Source: Anisus vortex
Taxonomy: Eukaryota > Mollusca > Gastropoda > Planorbidae
Length of the DNA: 64,000 bases
Assembly: GCA_949126835.1 (NCBI GenBank)
Contig: OX421492.1
Coordinates: forward strand, 46,320,927-46,384,926
Reading direction: 5' to 3'
Shown here: positions 10,765 to 22,379 of the stretch, piece after piece
Position numbering within the stretch: the first letter of the stretch is position 1
Layout: every line of letters starts with the position of its first letter
The notes under the pieces: generated by a model
Told to the model about the DNA's origin: nothing
Databases searched by the model: none
The model's input: the letters and a program-made list of their open reading frames with translations, nothing else
Made by a program: the position numbers and the translations under genes

Positions 10765-13147
10765 AATTGGTGACTAGCTCCGATTTCGTCTGCTATAGCC
10801 CCGCACCTAGTAACCTTTTTAAAATTGAAGATACAATAATAATTGGTGACTAGCTCTGAATTCGTCTGCTATGGCCCCGCACTTAGTAACCTTTTTAAAA
10901 TAGAAGATAAAATTGGTGACTAGCTCCGATTTCGTCTGCTATATCCCCGCACCTAGTAACCTTTTTAAAAAAGAAGATAAAATTGGTGACTAGCTCCGAT
11001 TTCGTCTGCTTTAGTTCCGCACTTAGTAACCTTTATTAAAATTGAAGATAAAATTGGTGACTAGCTCTGATTTCGTCTGCTATAGCCCTGCACATAGTAA
11101 CCTTTTTAAAATTGAAGATAAAATTGGTGACTAGCTCTGATTTAGTCTGCTATAGCCCCGCACTTAGTAACCTTTTTAAAATTGAAGATAAAATTGGTGA
11201 CTAGCTCCGATTTCATCTGCTATAGCCCCGCACTCAGTAACATTTTTATAATTGAAGATAAAATTGGTGACTAGCTCCGATTTTGTCTGCTATAGCCCCA
11301 CACTTAGTAACCTTTTTAAAATTGAAGATAAAATTGGTGACTAGCTCCGATTTCGTCTGCTATAGCCCCGCACTTAGTAACCTTTTAAAATTGAAGATAA
11401 AATTGGTGACTAGCTCCGATTTCGTCTGCTATAGCCCCGCACTTAGTAACCTTTTTAAAATTGATAATAAAATTGGTGACTAGCTTCGATTTTGTCTGCT
11501 TTAGTCCTGCGTTTAGTAACCTTTATAAAATTGAAGAAAAAAATTGGTGACTAGCTCCGATTTCGTCTGCTATAGTCCGCACCTAGTAACCTTTTTAAAA
11601 TTGAAGATAAAATTGGTGACTAGCTCTGAATTCGTCTGCTATGGCCCCGCACTTAGTAACCTTTTTAAAATAGAAGATAAAATTGGTGACTAGCTCCGAT
11701 TTTGTCTGCTTTAGCCCCGCACTTAGTAACCATTTTCAAATTGAAGACAAAATTGGTGACTAGCTCCGATTTCGTCTGCTATAGCCCCGCTCTTAATAAC
11801 CTTTTTAAAATTGAAGATAAAATTGGTGACTAGCTCCGATTTCGTCTGTTATAGCCCCGCACTTAGTAACCTTTTAAAAATTGAAGATAAAATTGGTGAC
11901 TAGCTCCGATTTCGTCTGCTATAGCGTCGCACTTAGTAGCCTTTTTAAAATTGAAGATAAACTTGGTGACTAGCTCCGATTTTGTCTGCTATAGCCCCGC
12001 ACTTAGTAACCTTTTTAAAATTGAAGATAAAATTGGTGACTAGCTCTGATTTCGTCTGCTATAGCCCCGCACTTAGTAACCTTTTTAAAATTGAAGATGA
12101 AATTGTTGACTAGCTCCGATTTCGTCTGCTATAGCCCCGCACTTAGTAACCTTTTTAAAATTGAAGATAAAACTTGGTGACCTAGCTCCGATTTCGTCTG
12201 CTATAGCCCCGCACTTAGTAACCTTTTTAAAATTGAAGATAAAATTGGTGACTAGCTCCGATTTCGTCTGCTTTAGTCCCGCGTTTAGTAACCTTTATAA
12301 AATTGAATATAAAATTGGTGACTAGCTCCGATTTCGTCTGCTATAGCCCCGCACCTAGTAACCTTTTTAAAATTGAAGATACAATTGGTGACTAGCTCTG
12401 AATTCGTCTGCTATGGCCCCGCACTTAGTAACCTTTTTAAAATAGAAGATAAAATTGGTGACTAGCTCCGATTTCGTCTGCTATATCCCCGCACCTAGTA
12501 ACCTTTTTAAAAAAGAAGATAAAATTGGTGACTAGCTCCGATTTCGTCTGCTTTAGTTCCGCACTTAGTAACCTTTATTAAAATTGAAGATAAAATTGGT
12601 GACTAGCTTCGATTTTGTCTGCTTTAGTCCTGCGTTTAGTAACATTTATAAAATTGAAGAAAAAAATTGGTGACTAGCTCCGATTTTGTCTGCTATAGTC
12701 CGCACCTAGTAACCTTTTTAAAATGAAGATAAAATTGGTGACTAGCTCTGAATTCGTCTGCTATGGCCCCGCACTTAGTAACCTTTTTAAAATAGAAGAT
12801 AAAATTGGTGACTAGCTCCGATTTTGTCTGCTATAGCCCCGCACTTAGTAACCATTTTAAAATTGAAGATAAAATTGGTGACTAGCTCCGATTTCGTCTG
12901 CTATAGCCCCGCACTTAGTAACCTTTTTAAAATTGAAGATAAATTTGGTGACTAGCTCCGATTTCGTCTGCTATAGCCCCGCACTTAGTAACCTTTTAAA
13001 AATTGAAGATAAAATTGGTGACTAGCTCCGATTTCGTCTGCTATAGCGTCGCACTTAGTAGCCTTTTTAAAATTGAAGATAAACTTGGTGACTAGCTCCG
13101 ATTTTGTCTGCTATAGCCCCGCACTTAGTAACCTTTTTAAAATTGAA
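10765..13147 (+). repeat. HOR block C, unit 1 (34 monomers)
   Basis: This is the first of two tandem units with a 2382-bp offset. Paired markers include the TGCACATAG monomer at 11,086 and 13,468, CTTTAGTT at 11,010 and 13,391, and the TTTAG monomer at 12,271 and 14,652. A 6-bp insertion (extra ATAATA) near 10,838 is private to this unit and raises the offset to 2388 to its left. An internal 16-monomer echo (1120 bp) links the TTTAGTCCTG monomers near 11,487 and 12,607. The GCGTCGC variant appears here for the first time in the window, near 11,933. Confidence 0.82.
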
Positions 13148-15529
13148 TATAAAATTGGTGACTAGCTCCGATTTCGTCTGCTATAGCCCCGCACCTAGTA
13201 ACCTTTTTAAAATTGAAGATACAATTGGTGACTAGCTCTGAATTCGTCTGCTATGGCCCCGCACTTAGTAACCTTTTTAAAATAGAAGATAAAATTGGTG
13301 ACTAGCTCCGATTTCGTCTGCTATATCCCCGCACCTAGTAACCTTTTTAAAAAAGAAGATAAAATTGGTGACTAGCTCCGATTTCGTCTGCTTTAGTTCC
13401 GCACTTAGTAACCTTTATTAAAATTGAAGATAAAATTGGTGACTAGCTCTGATTTCGTCTGCTATAGCCCTGCACATAGTAACCTTTTTAAAATTGAAGA
13501 TAAAATTGGTGACTAGCTCTGATTTAGTCTGCTATAGCCCCGCACTTAGTAACCTTTTTAAAATTGAAGATAAAATTGGTGACTAGCTCCGATTTCATCT
13601 GCTATAGCCCCGCACTCAGTAACATTTTTATAATTGAAGATAAAATTGGTGACTAGCTCCGATTTTGTCTGCTATAGCCCCACACTTAGTAACCTTTTTA
13701 AAATTGAAGATAAAATTGGTGACTAGCTCCGATTTCGTCTGCTATAGCCCCGCACTTAGTAACCTTTTAAAATTGAAGATAAAATTGGTGACTAGCTCCG
13801 ATTTCGTCTGCTATAGCCCCGCACTTAGTAACCTTTTTAAAATTGAAGATAAAATTGGTGACTAGCTTCGATTTTGTCTGCTTTAGTCCTGCGTTTAGTA
13901 ATCTTTATAAAATTGAAGAAAAAAATTGGTGACTAGCTCCGATTTTGTCTGCTATAGTCCGCACCTAGTAACCTTTTTAAAATTGAAGATAAAATTGGTG
14001 ACTAGCTCTGAATTCGTCTGCTATGGCCCCGCACTTAGTAACCTTTTTAAAATAGAAGATAAAATTGGTGACTAGCTCCGATTTTGTCTGCTTTAGCCCC
14101 GCACTTAGTAACCATTTTCAAATTGAAGACAAAATTGGTGACTAGCTCCGATTTCGTCTGCTATAGCCCCGCTCTTAATAACCTTTTTAAAATTGAAGAT
14201 AAAATTGGTGACTAGCTCCGATTTCGTCTGTTATAGCCCCGCACTTAGTAACCTTTTAAAAATTGAAGATAAAATTGGTGACTAGCTCCGATTTCGTCTG
14301 CTATAGCGTCGCACTTAGTAGCCTTTTTAAAATTGAAGATAAACTTGGTGACTAGCTCCGATTTTGTCTGCTATAGCCCCGCACTTAGTAACCTTTTTAA
14401 AATTGAAGATAAAATTGGTGACTAGCTCTGATTTCGTCTGCTATAGCCCCGCACTTAGTAACCTTTTTAAAATTGAAGATGAAATTGTTGACTAGCTCCG
14501 ATTTCGTCTGCTATAGCCCCGCACTTAGTAACCTTTTTAAAATTGAAGATAAAACTTGGTGACTAGCTCCGATTTCGTCTGCTATAGCCCCGCACTTAGT
14601 AACCTTTTTAAAATTGAAGATAAAATTGGTGACTAGCTCCGATTTCGTCTGCTTTAGTCCCGCGTTTAGTAACCTTTATAAAATTGAATATAAAATTGGT
14701 GACTAGCTCCGATTTCGTCTGCTATAGCCCCGCACCTAGTAACCTTTTTAAAATTGAAGATACAATTGGTGACTAGCTCTGAATTCGTCTGCTATGGCCC
14801 CGCACTTAGTAACCTTTTTAAAATAGAAGATAAAATTGGTGACTAGCTCCGATTTCGTCTGCTATATCCCCGCACCTAGTAACCTTTTTAAAAAAGAAGA
14901 TAAAATTGGTGACTAGCTCCGATTTCGTCTGCTTTAGTTCCGCACTTAGTAACCTTTATTAAAATTGAAGATAAAATTGGTGACTAGCTTCGATTTTGTC
15001 TGCTTTAGTCCTGCGTTTAGTAACATTTATAAAATTGAAGAAAAAAATTGGTGACTAGCTCCGATTTTGTCTGCTATAGTCCGCACCTAGTAACCTTTTT
15101 AAAATGAAGATAAAATTGGTGACTAGCTCTGAATTCGTCTGCTATGGCCCCGCACTTAGTAACCTTTTTAAAATAGAAGATAAAATTGGTGACTAGCTCC
15201 GATTTTGTCTGCTATAGCCCCGCACTTAGTAACCATTTTAAAATTGAAGATAAAATTGGTGACTAGCTCCGATTTCGTCTGCTATAGCCCCGCACTTAGT
15301 AACCTTTTTAAAATTGAAGATAAATTTGGTGACTAGCTCCGATTTCGTCTGCTATAGCCCCGCACTTAGTAACCTTTTAAAAATTGAAGATAAAATTGGT
15401 GACTAGCTCCGATTTCGTCTGCTATAGCGTCGCAATTAGTAGCCTTTTTAAAATTGAAGATAAACTTGGTGACTAGCTCCGATTTTGTCTGCTATAGCCC
15501 CGCACTTAGTAACCTTTTTAAAATTGAAG
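13148..15529 (+). repeat. HOR block C, unit 2 (34 monomers)
   Basis: This is a near copy of the preceding unit. I noticed only a handful of differences, for example T for C in the TTTCG near 13,945, AATCTTT near 13,900 and GCAATTAG near 15,432, so identity is above 99% by eye. It starts inside a hybrid monomer (about 13,081-13,150) whose left part belongs to the GATTTTG type and whose right part (GAATATAAAA) belongs to the TTTAG type. That is the expected footprint of an unequal exchange. Homology to unit 1 ends at about 15,529, exactly one unit after the hybrid point. Confidence 0.82.
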
Positions 15530-15759
15530 ATAAAATTGGTGACTAGCTCCGATTTCGTCTGCTATAGCCCCGCACTTAGTAACCTTTTTAAAATTGAAGA
15601 TGAAATTGTTGACTAGCTCCGATTTCGTCTGCTATAGCCCCGCACTTAGTAACGTTATTAAATTGAAGATAAAATTGGTGACTAGCTCCGATTTCGTCTG
15701 CTATAGCCCCGCACTTAGTAGCCTTTTTTAAATTGAAGATAAAATTGGTGACTAGCTCC
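15530..15759 (+). repeat. Transition monomers between blocks C and D
   Basis: Three to four monomers carry GATGAAATTG, AACGTTATT and TAGTAGCC markers. The same types occur elsewhere in the array, but here they sit in an order that belongs to neither neighbouring HOR unit. Confidence 0.5.
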
Positions 15760-18130
15760 GATTTCGTCTGCTTTAGTCCCGCGTTTAGTAACCTTTATAA
15801 AATTGAATATAAAATTGGTGACTAGCTCCGATTTCGTCTGCTATAGCCCCGCACCTAGTAACCTTTTTAAAATTGAAGATATAATTGGTGACTAGCTCTG
15901 AATTCGTCTGCTATGGCCCCGCACTTAGTAACCTTTTAAAAATAGAAGATAAAATTGGTGACTAGCTCCGATTTTGTATGCTATAGCCCCGCACTTAGTA
16001 ACCATTTTAAAATTGAAGATAAAATTGGTGACTAGCTCCGATTTCGTCTGCTATAGCCCTGCACTTAGTAACCTTTTTAAAATTGAAGATAAAATTGGTG
16101 ACTAGCTCCGATTTTGTCTGCTATAGCGTCGCACTTAGTAGCCTTTTTAAAATTGAAGATAAAATTGGTGACTAGCTCCGATTTTGTCTGCTATAGCCCC
16201 GCACTTAGTAACCTTTTTAAAATTGAAGATAAAATTGGTGACTAGCTCCGATTTCGTCTGCTATAGCCCCGCACTTAATAGCCTTTTTAAAATTGAAGAT
16301 AAAATTGGTGACCAGCTCCGATTTCGTCTGCTATAGCCCCGCACTTAGTAACCTTTTAAAAATTGAAGATAAAATGGGTGACTAGCTCTTATTTCGTCTG
16401 CTATAGCCCCGCATTTAGTAACCATTTTAAAATTGAAGATAAAGTTGGTGACTAGCTTTGATTTCGTCTGTTATAGCCCCGCACTTAGTAACCTTTTTAA
16501 AAATTGAAGATAAATTTGGTGACTAGCTCCGATTTCGTCTGCTATAGCTCCGCACTTAGTAACGTTATTAAATTGAAGATAAAATTGGTGACTAGCTCCG
16601 ATTTTGTCTGCTATAGCCCCGCACTTAGTAGCCTTTTTAAAATTTAAGATAAAATTGGTGACCAGCTCCGATTTCGTCTGCTATAGCCCCGCACTTAGTA
16701 ACCTTTTTAAAATTGAAGATAAAATTGGTGACTAGCTCTTATTTCGTCTGCTATAGCCCCGCATTTAGTAACCTTTTTAAAATTGAAGATAAATTTGGTG
16801 ACTAGCTCTGATTTCGTCTGCTATAGCCCCACACTTAGTAACCTTTCTAAAATTGAAGATAAAATTGGTGACTAGCTCTTATTTCGTCTGCTATAGCCCC
16901 GCACTTAGTAACCTTTTTAAAATTGAAGATAAAATTGTTGACTAGCTCCGATTTCGTCTGCTATAGCCCCGCACTTAGTAACCTTTTTAAAATTGAAGAT
17001 AAAATTGGTGACTAGCTCTTTAACTCGTCTGCTATAGCCCCGCATTTAGTAACCTTTTTAAAATTGAAGATAAAATTGGTGACTAGCTTCGATTTCGTCT
17101 GCTATAGCCCCGCACTTAGTAACCTTTTTAAAATTGAAGATAAATTTGGTGACTAGCTCCGATTTAGTCTGCTATAGATCGCATTTAGTAACCTTTTTAA
17201 AATTGAAGATAAAATTGGTGACTAGCTTCGATTTCGTCTGCTATAGCCCCGCACTTAGTAACATTTTTAAAAATTGAAGATAAAATTGGTGACTAGCTCC
17301 GATTTCGTCTGTTATAGCCCCGCACTTAGTAACCTTTTTAAAATTGAAGATAAAATTGTTGACTAGCTCTGATTTCGTCTGCTATAGCCCCGCACTTAGT
17401 AACCTTTTTAAAATTGAAGATAAAATTGATGACTAGCTCCGATTTTGCCTGCTATAGCCCCGCACTTAGTAACCATTATACAATTAAAGATAAAATTGGT
17501 GACTAGCTCCGATTTCGTCTGCTTTAGTCCAGCACTTAGTAACCTTTTTAAAATTGAAGATAAAATTGGTGACTAGCTCCGATTTCGTCTGCTATAGCCC
17601 CGCACTTAGTAACCTTTTTAAAATTGAAGATAAAATTGTTGACTAGCTCTGATTTCGTCTGCTATAGCCCCGCACTTAGTAACCTTTTTAAAATTGAAGA
17701 TAAAATTGTTGACTAGCTCCGATTTCGTCTGCTATAGCCCCGCACTTAGTAGCCTTTTTAAAATTGAAGATAAAATTGGTGACCAGCTCCGATTTCGTCT
17801 NNNNNNNNNNNNNNNNNNNNNNNNNNNNNNNNNNNNNNNNNNNNNNNNNNNNNNNNNNNNNNNNNNNNNNNNNNNNNNNNNNNNNNNNNNNNNNNNNNNN
17901 NNNNNNNNNNNNNNNNNNNNNNNNNNNNNNNNNNNNNNNNNNNNNNNNNNNNNNNNNNNNNNNNNNNNNNNNNNNNNNNNNNNNNNNNNNNNNNNNNNNN
18001 GCTATAGCCCCGCACTAAGTAACCTTTTTAAAATTGAAGATAAAATTGGTGACTAGCTCCGATTTCGTCTGCTATAGCCCAGCACTTAGTAACCTTTTTA
18101 AAATTGAAGATAAAATTGGTGACTAGCTCT
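15760..18130 (+). repeat. HOR block D, unit 1 (31 monomers, contains the gap)
   Basis: Marker pairs such as GTATGCTATAG at 15,976 and 18,346, and the AAATTTGG monomer at 16,501 and 18,871, give an offset of 2370 bp. This includes the 200 Ns; without them it is 2170 bp, exactly 31 monomers. Between 16,300 and 16,700 the unit carries a cassette also seen in blocks A and B: GACCAG, then AAATGGG/TCTTA, then GTTATAG, then AACGTTATT. An odd monomer near 17,015-17,030 reads TTTAACTCG in place of TTATTTCG, and the one near 17,175 has lost a base (TATAGATCGC). Confidence 0.72.
17801..18000. other. Assembly gap, 200 Ns
   Basis: There are exactly 200 unknown bases. The left flank ends in TTTCGTCT (monomer position 18) and the right flank starts with GCTATAGC (position 19), so the two sides are in perfect monomer phase with nothing missing between them. 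A fixed 200-N length is a common scaffolder placeholder. Apparent open frames that cross the Ns have no meaning. Confidence 0.97.
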
Positions 18131-20000
18131 GATTTCGTCTGCTTTAGTCCCGCGTTTAGTAACCTTTATAAAATTGAATATAAAATTGGTGACTAGCTCC
18201 GATTTCGTCTGCTATAGCCCCGCACCTAGTAACCTTTTTAAAATTGAAGATAAAATTGGTGACTAGCTCTGAATTCGTCTGCTATGGCCCCGCACTTAGT
18301 AACCTTTTTAAAATAGAAGATAAATTGGTGACTAGCTCCGATTTTGTATGCTATAGCCCCGCACTTAGTAACCATTTTAAAACTGAAGATAAAATTGGTG
18401 ACTAGCTCCGATTTCGTCTGCTATAGCCCCGCACTTATTAACGTTTTTAAAATTGAAGATAAAATTGGTGACTAGCTCCGATTTTGTCTGCTATAGCGTC
18501 GCACTTAGTAGCCTTTTTAAAATTGAAGATAAAATTGGTGACTAGCTCCGATTTTGTCTGCCATAGCCCCGCACTTAGTAACCTTTTTAAAATTGAAGAT
18601 AAAATTGGTGACTAGCTCCGATTTCGTCTGCTATAGCCCCGCACTTAGTAGCCTTTTTAAATTTGAAGATAAAATTGGTGACCAGCTCCGATTTCGTCTG
18701 CTATAGCCCCGCACTTAGTAACCTTTTAAAAATTGAAGATAAAATGGGTGACTGGCTCTTATTTCGTCTGCTATAGCCCCGCATTTAGTAACCATTTTAA
18801 AATTGAAGATAAAGTTGGTGACTAGCTTTGATTTCGTCTGTTATAGCCCCGCACTTAGTAACCTTTTTAAAAATTGAAGATAAATTTGGTGACTAGCTCC
18901 GATTTCGTCTGCTATAGCCCCGCACTTAGTAACGTTATTAAATTAAAGATAAAATTGGTGACTAGCTCCGATTTTGTCTGCTATAGCCCCGCACTTAGTA
19001 GCCTTTTTAAAATTGAAGATAAAATTGGTGACCAGCTCCGATTTCGTCTGCTATAGCCCCGCACTTAGTAACCTTTTTAAAATTGAAGATAAAATTGGTG
19101 ACTAGCTCTTATTTCGTCTGCTATAGCCCCGCATTTAGTAACCTTTTTAAAATTGAAGATAAATTTGGTGACTAGCTCTGATTTCGTCTGCTATAGCCCC
19201 ACACTTAGTAACCTTTCTAAAATTGAAGATAAAATTGGTGACTAGCTCTGATTTCGTCTGCTATAGCCCCGCACTTAGTAACCTTTTTAAAATTGAAAAT
19301 AAAATTAGTGACTAGCTCCGATTTCGTCTGCTATAGCCCCGAACTTAGTAACCTTTTTAAAATTGAAGATAAAATTGTTGACTAGCTCCGATTTCGTCTG
19401 CTATAGCCCCGCACTTAGTAACCTTTTTAAAATTGAAGACAAAATTGGTGACTAGCTCTTATTTCGTCTGCTATAGCCCTGCATTTAGTAACCTTTTTAA
19501 AATTGAAGATAAAATTGGTGACTAGCTTCGATTTCGTCTGCTATAGCTCCGCACTTAGTAACCTTTTTAAAATTAAAGATAAATTTGGTGACTAGCTCCG
19601 ATTTAGTCTGCTATAGCCCCGCATTTAGTAACCTTTTTAAAATTGAAGATAAAATTGGTGACTAGCTTCGATTTCGTCTGCTATAGCCCCGCACTTAGTA
19701 ACATTTTTAAAAATTGAAGATTAAATTGGTGACTAGCTCCGATTTCGTCTGCTATAGCCCCGCACTTAGTAACCTTTTTAAAATTGAAGATAAAATTGTT
19801 GACTAGCTCTGATTTCGTCTGCTATAGCCCCGCACTTAGTAACCTTTTTAAAATTCAAGATAAAATTGATGACTAGCTCCGATTTTGCCTGCTATAGCCC
19901 CGCACTTAGTAACCATTTTACAATTAAAGATAAAATTGGTGACTAGCTCCGATTTCGTCTGCTTTAGTCCAGCACTTAGTAACCTTTTTAAAATTGAAGA
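18131..20000 (+). repeat. HOR block D, unit 2
   Basis: This unit is collinear with 15,760-17,600 at an offset of 2370 bp (2170 without the Ns), rising by one monomer to 2440 at the AACCATT/CAATTAAAG monomer (17,471 and 19,911). It carries private marks such as GACTGGCTCTT at 18,750 and ACCTTTCTAA at 19,211. These reappear 10,780 bp downstream near 29,530 and 29,991, showing that this unit is the ancestor or sister of the copy near 29-30 kb. Confidence 0.75.
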
Positions 20001-22379
20001 TAAAATTGGTGACTAGCTCTGATTTCGTCTGCTATAGCCCTGCACATAGTAACCTTTTTAAAATTGAAAATAAAATTGGTGACTAGCTCTGATTTAGTCT
20101 GCTATAGCCCCGCACTTAGTAACCTTTTTAAAATTGAAGATAAAATTGGTGACTAGCTCCGATTTCGTCTGCTATAGCCCCACACTCAGTAACCTTTTTA
20201 AAATTAAAGATAAAATTGGTGACTAGCTCCGATTTCGTCTGCTGTAGCCCCGCACCTAGTAACCTTTTTAAAATTAAAGATAAAATTGGTGACTAGCTCC
20301 GATTTCGTCTGCTATAGCCCCGCATTTAGTAACGTTATTAAATTTAAGATAAAATTGGTGACTAGCTCCGATTTCGTCTGCTATAGCCCCGCACTTAGTA
20401 GCCTTTTTAAAATTGAAGATAAAATTGGTGACCAGCTCCGATTTCGTCTGCTGTAGCCCCGCACTTAGTAACCTTTTTAAAATTGAAGATAAAATTGGTG
20501 ACTAGCTCCGATTTTGTCTGCTATAGCCCCGCACTTAGTAACCTTTTTAAAATTGAAGATAAAATTGGTGACTAGCTCCGATTTTGTCTGCTTTAGTCCC
20601 GCGTTTAGTAACCTTTATAAAATTGAATATAAAATTAGTGACTAGCTCCGATTTTGTCTGCTATAGCCCCGCACTTAGTAACCATTTTAAAATTGAAGAT
20701 AAAATTGGTGACTAGCTCCGATTTCGTCTGCTATAGCCCCGCACTTAGTAACCTTTTTAAAATTGAAGATAAAATTGGTGACTAGCTCCGATTTCGTCTT
20801 CTATAGCCCTGCACTTAGTAACCTTTTTAAAATTGAAGATAAAATTGGTGACTAGCTCCGATTTCGTCTGCTATAGCGTCGCACTTAGTAGCCTTTTTAA
20901 AATTGAAGATAAAATTGGTGACTAGCTCCGATTTTGTCTGCTATAGCCCCGCACTTAGTAACCTTTTTAAAATTGAAGATAAAATTGGTGACTAGCTCCG
21001 ATTTCGTCTGCTATAGCCCCGCACTTAGTAACCTTTTTAAAATTGAAAATAAAATTGTTGACTAGCTCCGATTTCGTCTGCTATAGCGTCGCACTTAGTA
21101 ACCTTTTTAAAATTGAAGATAAAATTGGTGACTAGCTCCGATTTAGTCTGCTATAGCCCCGCACTTAGTAACCTTTTTAAAATTGAAGATAAAATTGTTG
21201 ACTAGCTCCGATTTCGTCTGCTATAGCCCCGCACTTAGTAACGTTTTTAAATTGAAGATAGAATTGGTGACTAGCTCCGATTTCGTCTGCTATAGCCCCG
21301 CACTTAGTAGCCTTTTTAAAATTGAAGATAAAATTGGTGACCAGCTCCGATTTCGTCTCTATAGCCCCGCACTTAGTAACCTTTTTAAAATTGAAGATGA
21401 AATTGGTGACTAGCTCCGATTTCGTCTGCTATAGCGTCGCACTTAGTAGCTTTTTAAAATTGAAGATAAAATTGGTGACTAGCTCCGATTTTGTCTGCTA
21501 TAGCCCCGCACTTAGTAACCTTTTTAAAATTGAAGATAAAATTGGTGACTAGCTCCGATTTCGTCTGCTATAGCCCCGCACTTAGTAACCTTTTTAAAAT
21601 TGAAGATAAAATTGTTGACTAGCTCCGACTTCGTCTGCTATAGCGTCGCACTTAGTAGTATATTTTTTAAAATTGAAGATAAAATTGGTGACTAGCTCCG
21701 ATTTTGTCTGCTATAGCCCCGCACTTAGTAACCTTTTTAAAATTGAAGATAAAATTGGTGACTACCTCCGATTTCGTCTGCTACAGCCCCGCACTTAGTA
21801 ACCTTTTTAAAATTGAAGATAAAATTGTTGACTAGCTCCGATTTCGTCTGCTATAGCCCCGCACTTAGTAACGTTTTTAAATTGAAGATAAAATTAGTGA
21901 CTAGCTCCGATTTTGTCTGCTATAGCCCCGCACTTAGTAGCCTTTTTAAAATTGAAGATAAAATTGGTGACTAGCTCCGAATTCGTCTGCTTTAGTCCCG
22001 CGTTTAGTAACCTTTATAAAATTGAATATAAAATTAGTGACTAGCTCTGATTTTGTCTGCTATAGCCCCGAACTTAGTAACCATTTGAAAATTGAAGATA
22101 AAATTGGTGACTAGCTCCGATTTCGTCTGCTATAGCCCCGCACTTAGTAACCTTTTTAAAATTGAAGATAAAATTGGTGACTAGCTCCGATTTCGTCTGC
22201 TATAGCCCCGCACTTAGTAACCTTTTTAAAATTGAAGATAAAATTGGTGACTAGCTCCGATTTCGTCTGCTATAGCGTCGCATTTAGTAGCCTTTTTAAA
22301 ATTGAAGATAAAATTGGTGACTAGCTCCGATTTCGTCTGCTATAGCCCCGCACTTAGTAGCCTTTTTAAAATAGAAGAT
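20000..22379 (+). repeat. Irregular monomer run inside super-repeat S copy 1
   Basis: These are ordinary 70-bp monomers with no local HOR that I could fix. The run carries TTTAG-type monomers at 20,591 and 21,990 and many GCGTCGC monomers. It holds the most indels per kb that I noticed: TCTCTATAG near 21,357 (2 bp lost), TAGCTTTTT near 21,450 (1 bp lost) and TAGTAGTATATT near 21,655 (a few bases gained). The left two-thirds is matched 10,710 bp downstream; 21,775-22,000 is matched at about 34,500-34,730 (offset about 12,736). Confidence 0.6.

Noticed and set aside
17694..18056. Longer open frames (84-120 codons) on both strands across the N block
   Set aside because: They exist only because the 200 Ns contain no stop codons.
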